Positions 45,801 through 57,800 of a stretch of 64,000 nucleotides of DNA are shown piece by piece. The notes under the pieces are model-generated. The model saw only the letters and a program-made list of their open reading frames with translations, made no database searches and was not told the origin of the DNA. Made by a program: the position numbers and the translations under genes. The DNA comes from Ovis canadensis (lineage: Eukaryota; Chordata; Mammalia; Artiodactyla; Bovidae), in NCBI RefSeq assembly GCF_042477335.2, contig NC_091262.1, positions 72,092,001 through 72,156,000 of the forward strand, in the 5' to 3' direction. Position 1 is the stretch's first letter. Every line of letters begins with the position of its first letter.

Positions 45801-48800
45801 GTATATTCTTGCCACCTCTTAATATCTTCTGCTTCTGTTAGGTCCATACCACTTCTCTCCTTTATTGTGCCCATCTTTGCAGGAAATGTTCCCTTGGTAT
45901 CTCTAATTTTCTTGAAGAGATATCTGGTTTTTCCCATTCTATTGTTTTTCTTTATTTCTTTGTATTGATCACTGAGGAAGGTTTTTTTTATCTCTTCATG
46001 CTATTCTTTGGAACTCTGCATTCAGATGGGCATATCTTTCCTTTTCTCCTTTGCCTTTAGCTTCTCTTCTTTTCTCAGCTATTTGTAAGGCCTCCTCAAA
46101 CAACCATTTTGCCTTTCCGCATTTCTTTTTCTTGGGGATGGTCTTGATCGCTGCCTCCTGTACAATGTCATGAACCTCCATCCACAGTTCTTCAGGCACT
46201 CTGTCTATCAGATCTAACTAACCCCTTGAAGCTATTTGTCACTTCCACTGTATAATCGTAAGAGATTTGATTTAGGTCATACCTAAATGGTCTAGTGGTG
46301 TTCCCTACTTCGGAGTCTCTGATATCAACAACACAGCATTAAATGAAAAGAACTATTTGTTCTTCTTGTTAATAAATGTTTATAGCACAATAAAAGGTTT
46401 TGCAATTTTTCCCCCCAGGGACAGTTTAGCTGTTCATTACCCTTCCCAGGCAGGGCAGGTCCAGAAGAAAGTGAGAGGTGGGATTCTCAGCAAGAACCGC
46501 TCTACTCTCTAGTGGCCTCTAGTGGCCAGTCCCAGTGACAGCAACCATTTATGAATTCAATGAATGTTTTATTGAGAATTTGGAGCTCCCAGCCAGTAAG
46601 CAAGTCAATACCACCCTCCTTCCTGTGTCGCCCTGGCATGGGTCTCTCTCTCCACGCCCCCTCCATAGCCTTTCCAGTAACTTTATCAAGGGCCTCAATT
46701 CAAGTGCTCCCAGGCATTTGTGCAAATGGAAAATCCTACCAGAAACTTTAGACTTAAAGGGGCCAGGGGATCAAGGAGGAACTCGGCAAGACCGGGCACT
46801 GGGCTGTGGGACACCTGGACAGGTAACGAGGCAGCATTCTCACTGGGGACAGCAGCAGCAGCGGTGGGATAAAAATAACTTTCTGCAAGTCGGCCTCTGT
46901 GCCTCGTGATCGACAAGCAGCCGGAGACGGGACTGTGCCCTTCAGACCCAGAGGAAACCCTGGGGCAGTTGGTTCTCCTTGGGACAGGCATATCCTCAGT
47001 ATCAGCTGAAGCACCCAGTTCAACTGTTCCTGACGCCTCACCTGCGCAGGTGAGCTCCACAATTCCTTAGAGGGTTTTCTGGCCTGACAGCCAGGCTGCC
47101 TCAACTACGCTGCACACAGCTGTTGGAACGTGGCCAAAGCCCACCTCATTGTGCCAGGCACATCCCACTTGCAAACACCCCAGGCTGGCAGAGCTGGAGG
47201 AGCTGGACATTGAGCACGTCCAGCTTGCTCTGTTTGGACAGGGCCCCTGAGGTCAAGAGGTGTCCTGCCCACGATCACCCACCAAGCCCCTGGTTCCAGA
47301 GCTCTGGGGGCCTGCCTCCTAGACCAGTGCTGCTCCAGGGGTGCCCTGGGAGCATGTTGAAATGTACACGTTTAGGCCCCGCCCCAGACCTGCCAGGCTA
47401 GCCTCTGCATTTTAAATAAGATGCTCAAGTGCTTTGTGTGCATTTTACAGCTTGAGATGCCAGAGCCCATCACTTCCTCATCTACCCACCACACGGCTTC
47501 CCAGTGGCCCACAAACCTGGACAACTTACCCTAAAGATCCTGACACCCCTCAGGGAGCTGGGGTTTTTGTTTAACACACCCTTTAGTGGATCTCGGAGAA
47601 GGCAACAGCACCCCACTCCAGTACTCTTGCCTGGCAAACCCCATGGACGGAGGAGCCTGGTGGGCTGCAGTCCATGGGGTCTCTAGGAGTCGGACACGAC
47701 TGAGTGACTTCCCTTTCACTTTTCACTTTCATGCATTGGAGAAGGAAATGGCAACCTACTCCAGTGTTCTTGCCTGGAGAATCCCAGGGACAGGGGAGCC
47801 TGGTGGGCGGCCGTCTCTGGGGTCGCACAGAGTCGGACACGACTGAGGCGACTTAGCAGTTAGTGGATCAAATCTGGATTTGAATACCCGCTCTGCCACT
47901 AACTAGTGATAAGACGTTTGCCCAAGTGACGTCTCTCTGGGGTTGGTCTCCTCATTTACAAAACAAGGGATCATGGAGACACTGGATGAGACACTCAGAG
48001 CCTGGCATGAGAAGGTGCTCATCAAATGCCAGGAGCAGTCACAGGCCCCGAGTCCTGGGCCTGAGTCAGGCAGGGGCATCTGCCAGCAGCAGCAGCAGCG
48101 GCAGCCCGTACCTGCTTTCTCCTTAATGACAGCCCAGTCCTCGAAGCTGTCAATATGCTCCTTCAGCCGCGAGCAGAGCTGCACGTTGCCCACGTAGTCC
48201 AAGAGGACATCGATGATGGGCCCTGCCCAGCGGCTCACTTCCGGGGCAGACAGGAACTCGCAGAACTGAAAGAGAACACACACCAGCGCTGGGGTGCCCA
48301 GGATCAAGAGCACTGCCTCAGCAAGCTCATCCTACAGGCCGGAACCCATAGCCAGTGAGGGCAGGGGACATGTCCGAGCACAGACACCAGGCAAGCCCAG
48401 GGTAGAATCCAGCTCTCCAGATCCACACCTCTCTCTCATCAACACAGGCCTCTGCTGCCCAAAGTGGGAGGTGGGCAGCTTGGGCCCCCTAAGCCTCAAC
48501 TTCCTTGTCTAGAAAATGGGTATATGACACTCACTTGAAGGGTTTTTTTAAATGAGAATTAAGGCAATATAAACATAAACTTCGTTGCACATAGAAGATG
48601 GCCCTTAAGTGATGCCATTAGCCATTGTTAATAGCTCTAAGAGAAGAGTGTTTCTAACTTCCTTTTTAAAGATTTGTTTTTTCCACCTATGGTGGGTTTT
48701 TGTCGCTGCACACAGGCTTTCTCTAGCTGCAGCAAGCGGGGGCTACTCTTCATTGCGGTCTGCAGGCTTCTCGTTGCACAGGCTCTAGGCACGCAGGCTT

Positions 48801-51800
48801 CCATAGTTGCGACTCAGGCTTAGTTGCTCAGTGGTATGTGAGATCTGGGACCGGGGATGGAACCAGTATCCCTTGCAGTGTTGAATTCTTAACCATTGGA
48901 CCACTAGGGAAGTGCCTCTAACTTCCTGTTCTTTGGACTTTGACTTATTAAATCACACCATGGGCAGGTCTTGCCTCTGGGGTCACTGACTTTCTGTAGC
49001 TCACCTGCTCTTCTATTAGGCCTGTTCTCACCTCTACCCGGATCTCGGTCCATCACCGTGATATTCCAGGTGTAGGTTTGCTGGGGGTGGTGAACCCCTC
49101 AGTTTTTCAGAGTTCCCCACCAATTGCCTGCCGAACTGTTCCCTCCCCTAATAGAGAGGACGGAAATGCTCCTGCGAACCGCTAAGGCCTGCTGCCTCTA
49201 AAGGAGGTTAACCACTGAATTTCCACTGCCTCCAAAGGGTGCTAAACGCCAGCTCACATGCCCTCCAAAGTGCACTAACCGTTAGTCCACACTGCCTCTA
49301 AATCCTGTTCACCACCGTCTCCAGCTGCCTCCCAAGTGCAGTCCACCCTGCCGAGGGTCCCCCCTGCCTCCAGTCCCCTCGGCCTCGGGAGCCCGCTGGG
49401 CCTGGCCGCAGTCCCGGCGGCGCGCCCCCCTACCTGGACCGCGCTGGGCGCCTTGTCGGAGGCAGGCGCATCATTGAACCTGTTGGAGGGCGGCGGGGCG
49501 GGCGGGTGCGGGCCGTTGCCATATAGGCACGAGAAGCAGGGCTCGCCGTTGCAGCCGAGGTCCATGAGGAACTTGAGCAGCGACAAGCACTTCATGGCGA
49601 ACATGATGGTGGCGGGGAAGGAGGTGGGGTGCGTGGCGATGTAGGCGTCGATGTTGGCACCGTGGTCCAGCAGCAGCTGCATGGTGCGCAGGCAGCCGTG
49701 TCGGATGGCCACGAGCAGGGGGTTGATGACGTCGCGGTTGGGGTCGGCGCCGGCGAGCAGCAGCAGCTCGGTGGCGTACACGTTGTTGTTGACCACGGCG
49801 AAGTAGAGCGCCGAGCTGCGGCGGTCCTCGTAGAGGCGCGCGCGCTCGGGGGCTAGCGGCGCGTTCACGTCGAAGCGCGCGCCCAGCAGGGCCTCGAGCA
49901 CCTCGTCGTTGTTGCGCTCGGCCGCCAGGTGCAGCGGGCTGATGCCGCTACGGCGCACGCGCGTGCGGCTGGTCACCGGCAGCAGCATCTGCACGATCCT
50001 GCGGGTGGGGCGGGCACGCGCGGGTCACGGCACCGGACCCGCCGGCAGGGGGCGCCGAGGGGCCCAGGCTCAGATGCTCGCAACCGCTGCGTGGGAGCGG
50101 CAGGGCCCACCAGCAGGGGGCGCCGTGGAGACGGCCAGTCTCAACAATTCCACTGGAGGGAGAGGGGGTCCACTTTACAGATAAGGAAACAGGCTCAGAG
50201 AGCTTCCACCACGTTCTCAAAACCTCAGAGCCGGTAACGAGTGGAGCTGGGCTTCAAACCCAGAACCCCTAAAGTTAGTGTGAAGTGAAAGTCACTCAGT
50301 CGTGTCTGACTCTTTGCGACCCTATGGACTATACAGTCCATGGAATTCTCCAGGCCAGAATACTAGAGTGTGCAGCCATTCGCTTCTCCAGGGGATCTTC
50401 CCAACCCAGGGATCGAACCCAGATCTCCCACATTGAAGGCGGATTCTTTAGAAGCTGAGCCACAAGCCTCCAAAGTCTGAGCCCTTTAAAAATCTCAGCC
50501 AGATTGGACTGCAGTTTCAAGAATCTCTTGCTGACTTCTTTCAGGCTAAGGGGTATTTCTAGAGGAATTGACTGGAAGGCCCCCAGACCTAGAGTGGGAA
50601 AACAATGAAGTTGTGCAGACCCTGCCCTGCCTACGTCAGTGGAGCGGGGCGGAGGTGGGGGGGGGTGTTTAGGGGGTGGGGACAGCCCTATCCAAGGGCT
50701 CACTATGTGCCAGGACACCGTCCAAAGGCTTTACACGCATTATTTGGTTTAATCTCCACAACAACCCATAAAGTGTGTCTTGTCATTCACATTTGTTTCA
50801 GATGAGAAAAATCCGTGCTCAGTGATGTTAGGGGACTTGCCCAGGCCATATGTTGGGAGACACAAACCAGGACTTGTCCCCTCCCCTGACTCCAGGGCTA
50901 AGCTGTCCTATATCTCTGTTTTGCTGCCCCGAGGACTTGAGGGAGCCGCCAGGTCCTGGGGAACAGGAAGGGACAAACGTGTCTGTCCCAACCACTCCTG
51001 CCCGAGGCCCCGGTCAGCCCTCAGTGACCATGAGGTCGTCTCCCCTGTCCTGTGGATCTCAATGCCTCTTCCCCTGAAGGCTGATTCTAGCCTCTCCCAG
51101 GCTCGCTGCCCTGCCTATGGCCTGGAGAGGGCTGATCAGCTGCGGCTGAGGCTGGAGATTCCTGCCAGTCCTGACTGTGGTCTCTCCTGTTGAATCAGGT
51201 GCTGTTCTCAGCAGTTAACCTACAGTAATCTATTATAATATATCCTCCCAACAGCCCTATGAGGTGTGTACTAGTATTAATCTTACTTACAGAAGAGGAA
51301 CCAGAAACCCAGAGAGGGCAAGTGACTTGCCCTGGGACACACAGCCAGCCAGTAGTAGGTGATGGTGGCAAGGTTTGAACCCAGGTAGGCTGATTCCCCC
51401 TAGAGTAGCTGTCTCCAACTTTTTCGGCATCAAGGACTAGCTTCACAGAACACAGTTTTTCCATGGACTGGGGTGGGGGGATGGTTTCAAGCGCATTCTA
51501 TTTATTGTGCGCTTTATTTCTATTGTTACTGCATCAGCTCCACCTCAGATCATCAGGCAGTAGATCCCAGAGGTCGGGGCCCCTTGCCCTAGAGTGAGCC
51601 ACACTCTTAGCCACTCCCCTACTTCTTGTGTAGCCAGTGGTCAGGTGACAGCTGCTATGTCACAGGGTTTTGAATTCCTGACAATGCATTAACTTGCCTG
51701 ACCCATTTTACCTTCTCTACAGCCCAGTGGGGCTGCCCAACTGGGTCTGTGGCCTTCTTTATGACAGAGGGGGCTCAGAGAGATGAAGCGACGGATCAAA

Positions 51801-54800
51801 GGCCATAAAGCCGTTCTGGGGCTTGACCCCAGGACTCCTGACCTCTTGTGTTTGCTCTCTTCCCCTAAACCCCGGCCACCTGCCAAGCTCTTGCCACTGA
51901 CATGATTCCAGATCCTAATTTCCCCAACCCCTGCTGACCAGTGACCTCGGGTGGGCTTCAAGGAGGTGACCACAGCAGGGCAAGCAGGTGCACCAAGCCT
52001 GTTCCCAAGCCTCTCTGCCTCTTGGCACTTGGGTTTCCTGGGCTTCTGGCTTCCTGGAAATCTGATGCCAGGGATCTCCCATTAGGATCCCAGTGGAAAG
52101 TATTATTATGGTTAGTGATGCTGTGTTTGCTTAAAATCTGCCTCTCAAACCTCAAAAGGAAATTCACACACCCAGGGGGGCTAATTGCCTCCTAATTTCT
52201 ATTTGTGCAGGCTCAGGAGGCCTGACCTCACTCTGTAGAGGTGCTGGTCAAAGGCAGGGCCAGGGCCTCACCCTGGACCACAGCCATCGCTGACAAATGC
52301 TCTGTAACAGCCGTAACGTGCCCAACCACAGGAAAAAGAGCGAGGGGGACAGCCCAGGGCCGCTGGCCAGATGGGCTGATATCTGGCAGGTCACAGCTGG
52401 TCTCCAGTGGTCCCCTGTCGAACCAAGGCAAAGTGGCAGAAATGTGGGAACATGACTGGAGGCAGCCTAGGTCCCAGAAGCATCATCTTAATAACAGTGA
52501 AATCATCTAATTGTTGTACACTTCTGTAGGACATGGCCAAGCTGAGAGTCAGTGTGTCATGCTGCGTGGGGCCTGGAGATCAGTGTGTCCAGCCTCCCAT
52601 TTTACAGGGGGTGAAACTGAGACCTGAATATGGGGGTGGGGAGAGAGTGAGGTTGGCCTGGAGGTAGATAGCAAAGCCCAGGCAGAATGAAGGTGTTGGT
52701 GGCCCCAGCGCATGTCTGCATGTCATCATTCCTCTCTCCCAGCCCAGTTGGTGGGAAGAAGGCAGGAGAATGAAGGCTGGACCCAATAAGACAGGCTGGG
52801 ACCTCCCTACTTCTCCCACAGGCAGCCCTGGGACTACAGGAGCTCGAACTGCAACTTAAGTAGACAGCAAAAGTGCCCGTTGCCTGGTACAAGTTTTGGT
52901 GTCTGGGAGGCCCAGTGTCCCATCCGTCTCTTCTTTCCCCAGCACAGAGGCTACACCCACCAGCTCAGCCTCCTGGGTCTCCAGGTCATGGTGGTGTGAC
53001 CTTTGCCAGCATTCAGTGTAAATTTGACCATGGACTTGACTTTCACAAGGGAACAAGCTGCCCACAAATGGCTCCGCTCCCAGTAACACTGGGCAGCGGT
53101 GTGTCAACCCAGCTCTGTATTTGTGTGTGTGTGTTGGGGGGATTCTCTCTCCTCTGAGGCTGTGTGGAGCCAGAAAAGACTCCACAGAGGAGAATCTGCC
53201 TGAGGGTGTCCCCAAGGGCACAGTGGAACTTCTGTCCATGAGGGGTCCCTCTGGGGGAAAGTCTGCAGCTTTTCTCCTGGGAGCTAGAGCAGGGAAGCAG
53301 TTTTCCCAGAAAGAGTTTTAAAGGTCTTGCAAAGGTAATATTAATTAGAAGTAAAAGAGAAAGTATATTTTAAAATGAGGAGGCCAGAAGTAAAGTCCAA
53401 GGGCAAGTCTGTGTTATATGTCAGCCACAAAATTGAGTCTAAGATACTGGTTCTCTCCTGGGATGCCCCATAAAATCATCTGCAGCCTCAGCCCCAACCC
53501 AGATTGCTTTCAGTGAGATCTCTGAGGCTGGGGCCCAAGCGTTGGGACTTTAAGAGTTCGCCAGGGTCCCAGTGTGTAGCCAAGGTTGAGATCCAGTGGT
53601 TGCAGTGCTATTCTAAATTCAGTTTAAAGGAACCTTGGGCCATCTGCTCTTGTCTAATACCAACAGTTTCTTAATAAATCTATCTTTGGTGCTAGCTTCC
53701 CTGGTGGCTCAGATGGTAAAGAGTCTGCCTGCAGTGTGGGAGACCTGGGTTCGATCTCTGGGTTGGGAAGATCCCCTGGAGAAGGAAATGGCAAACCACT
53801 CCAGTATTTTGGCCTGGAAAATCCCATGGACGGAGGAGCCTGGCGGGCTACAGCCCACGGGGTCCCAAAGAGTCGGACACGACTGAGTGACTTCACTTTC
53901 TTACACTTGGTGCTGAGTTTTAATCTCAAAAGTTGCGTTTGCTAAACTGGAAATGAAAACTAAGAAAAAAGTATATCTTGGAGGTGCCTAAGATTTTGGG
54001 GTCTTGGGGGCTTCTTTCTCAGCCACACCTAAATGTCACGCTCTGCAGTAAATGCACTGAATTTACCATCTGGCGAACACAGACCCCAGCTGCGGGAGCT
54101 ACTTTCTGTGCCATGGACGGGCAGGGTGTCCTGGCCGGCAGCTGAGTGTGGAAAGCCTAGAGAATGTCACAGCAGATCCCCGAGCAGCCAAGGAAGGACG
54201 GCATGGAGAGGGCCACATGCCACATGCCCCGGGATGAGTGCAGCACTGGGGCTTTGCCTGGCAGGGGCCCTGCCAGGTGACAGAAGCTCGTGGGAACCTG
54301 GTTTTACCTTTTTGTAGGGCAGCCCTCAAACTGCGGCCTGATCCCTCTCACTCTTGGGGTCCAGAAGAACCTGGGATCTGAGAATGGAGGGTGAACAACC
54401 AGAGAAATGGCTTTGGGGGTCAGCACGAGTCTCAGGCAGGAGACTTTCCAGGAGCATACATCATTCACATAGGTGGTTCCAGAGAGGCCCAGCCTTGCTC
54501 CCTGGCCAGCCTTAGGCATGCCCAGTGCTCCGTCAAACTGTCCACTAGCTAAGGCCAGACTGCTGGCTCCTGGGCCCACCTGAAGGCATTGGGTGTGATT
54601 GAACAATGCCAAGTGACAATCCCAGCTCTGCCACGCTCTGGCACGTCACTTCCCATCTCTGACCTCGGGTCCCTCCTCTGCAAAATCATGCTTCATTACA
54701 TCAGTGTTCCCCCTAAAGGTCTGACTGGGCTGTATCTGGTTGGCTGGGAGCTTTTCAAAGATAAAGGCATGGGCTGCTTCTCTCCTGGAGATTCTGGTTT

Positions 54801-57800
54801 TGTGTGTCTGGGAGGTGTCATTTAAAAAACAGCCCAGAGTGACTGTGCTGTACAGGCAGGTTTGGAGAGCCAGTGGACCAGGAGATTTTGAGAGTCAACC
54901 CTTCTCTCTCTTTCCCTCTGGATCTTTCTAGAGTCGGACTAAGATAAACCATGTTTGTTGACTGCTGCTGGATCTTTTTGCAACTGGAGAGCGAGATGCT
55001 ATCTTACCCATCACCTCTGCCTGACTTGAGTTGCTTTTGTCCTTCCACTGGCTTCACTGAAAAATGATGGAATTTACCCTTCCTACATAAGAGAACACAG
55101 ACCCAGGAAGCACCTACTGTGTGCTGCACTCTGCTGGGCGCTTTATTTCTACTCTACACACATGTGCATCCATTTCACGTGCATCCAGTCCCCACAATAG
55201 CCCCCCCAGGCAGTCCGGCTACTTCGTATTTTACAGAGGAGGGAATTGAGGCTCAGAAAGGTTGAATAACTTCCCCAAGGCCTCAGTAGGAATTGAAACC
55301 CACATCTGTCTGCCTCATAGCCTGCTACATGGCCCAGAGAAGGTGAGGTCTCCTGTGTGCATGGATGGGGTGGGGAGGCATCCTTGGCTGGTCATTTGTG
55401 TGGGTACCTGCAGAGCAGGGCCTGGAGCCCTGAGGGTCAGCTCTGTCTCCTGTGTCTCCGTTCCATTCCCCAGGGTGTCATTCTCACCCCCATCTCCCTG
55501 AGCGGAGACCACCCACACCCCCCAGCATGCACAATCTTCTCCCTGTTGGGGACAGGGCTGCATTTCCTCCTGAAGTGTGTCATCTGGGATACAGGAGATG
55601 GGATTATAGGTGAGAAGGTTTTTATTATTATTATTATTATTAATTGTAAATTGGTAATTTGAACAATTTAATGTTTCCTTTTGAAAATAAATTCATTTAA
55701 AATGAAAATGTCTTTAAGGGACCATACTAAGAAGTGAAGGTATAGACATCTAAAAGCAGGAAGAAAGTCTGTGAATGCTCAGTTTAGGGAACACTGGTCA
55801 AGTGGAAATTACTGGGCCCATGCATCTTTCACGGTTAGCTGGAGTTCCACCCCCTGGGCAAGGCTCTCCTGACCCTCCAGCTAGTAGTGGTGCGGGTGGA
55901 AGTTTAACATCTTGCTCTTCGGGGGAAGGAGGGGGCTCTGATTTCTAACAATCACCAGTTTCCATGAAGTAAATACTCTCACCAAGGCAGATTTCAGACT
56001 ACCAAGGTGATCAATCAGCTCACAGCAGTTGCACAAGCCAGGTCTAGCACACCTCTGCTTCCAGCCCACGCTAGTCTCGAGGACCAGCATGCAACTCGGC
56101 CCTGCGTGCTTTTTCATTTTCATGAGCGTGTTTCTGTGTGTGTGCATGCATGCATCTTCCCTCTCACCAGACTGCTCCCAGAGAGCTTTAGCTTCTTTCC
56201 TCTCTTTCAAAGTACCTAACACATAATAAGTGCTCAGCAAAAACTAGCTAGTACCAATGGTACTATTTGTATTATTGTAGATGTTCCCTGCATCGTTGCT
56301 TACTGCCTGAGAGGCTATTTTTGCATCCCCAACAGAAATATCCCCTAGTCTGGATTCCTATCCGGCTTCCTGTGTGGAATCTGGTAGACATAAGGTTCGG
56401 AACAAGTGAGCTCCTGTCATGTACAAGCTGAGTGATCTTGGGCAAGTCACTCAACCTCTCTGTGTCTTAGCTTCCTCATTTTGGAAAAAAAAAAAAAGAA
56501 GGTAATCATATCTACCTCAGTAGACCTGTTAATGGAATTATGAAAAGTAGAGTTGTTAAAAGGATTAAATATGTTTATAATGTAAAGTGCTGGTAAGTGC
56601 CTCATAGGAGTTTGCGGTTATTATTATTGTTGCAATTGTTGTAAGCGTTCACTCTAGCTTGCTAACTGCTTGGTGATGTTCCACTTTTCCACCTAAACCG
56701 TGACCTGGGCCCTGAACTCTCCGGCCCTCCCTACCCCCCAGTGGGCGGGGCCTGGGCTGACCTGTAGTTACCCTTCTTGGAGGCGATGTGCAGCGGGAGC
56801 ATGCCGTCCTTGTTGGTCTTGTTGGCGTCCGCACCCTGTGACAGCAGGAACTCCACCACCTCCTCGTGCCCGTTCTTGCAGGCCTCGTAGAGGGCGGACG
56901 CGCTGTCACTGGCCTGTGTGTTGATGTCAGCGCCTGGAGAAGGAGAGGCGGACTGGTGAGTGATCAGGCCGGTCATTGTCCTTGATGTAACGCCCACCTC
57001 GGGCTGGGTGCTTCTGCCTTAACCACCCTGACACACTGGATCACCCGGAGGACCCCCAGCCCCTTTCTGCTACACTGAGACCCCGGGCTGCCAGCCTGAA
57101 CTGCCATAGTCATGCTGGGATTTACCAGCCACTTGCTCTATGCCGGGCCCTCCCTGGTGGCTCATGTGGTAAAGAATTTGCCTGCATTTCAGGAGACCTG
57201 GGTTTGATCCCTGGGTTGGGAAGATCCCCTGGAGAAGGGAATGGCAACCCACTCCAGTATTCTTGCCTGGAGAATTCCATGGATAGAGGACCCTGGCAGG
57301 CAATGGTCCATAGTGTTGCAAAGAGTCAGACTCGAGTGAGCAACTAAGACACACACATGGAGCTGTACATGTGCTGTCTCTTTGAGTCCACAACATATGC
57401 TAACCCCATGCCATCAGAAACAACTTTATCTCCACGTTACAGACAAGAAAATTGAAGCACGTGTGTGTGTGTGCTAAGTCCTTTCAGTCAAGCCCAACTC
57501 TTGGCGACCCTATGGACTGTAGCCTGCCTGGCTCCTCTGTCTGTGGGATTCTCCAAGCAAGAATACTGCGGTGGCTTGCCAGGCCCTCCTCCAGGGGATC
57601 TTCCTGATCCAGTAATCGAACCTGCGTCTCTTATGTCTCTTGCACTGAAGCACAGAGAACCTCTGCAACTGGCCCCAGACCCCACAGCTCATAAGGGAAG
57701 AGCCAAAACGTGAACCTAGACGGTCTGCAGAAGCCCTGGCAGATGTTCTGATGGCACAGACAATGCTCCTAACGCTCATTCCACCTAAAACGATCCAGAT

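Noticed and set aside
46502-46528. Tandem ctctagtggc words resembling half CTCF sites
   Set aside because: Only a 10-base tandem duplication; the match to the CTCF core is too weak.
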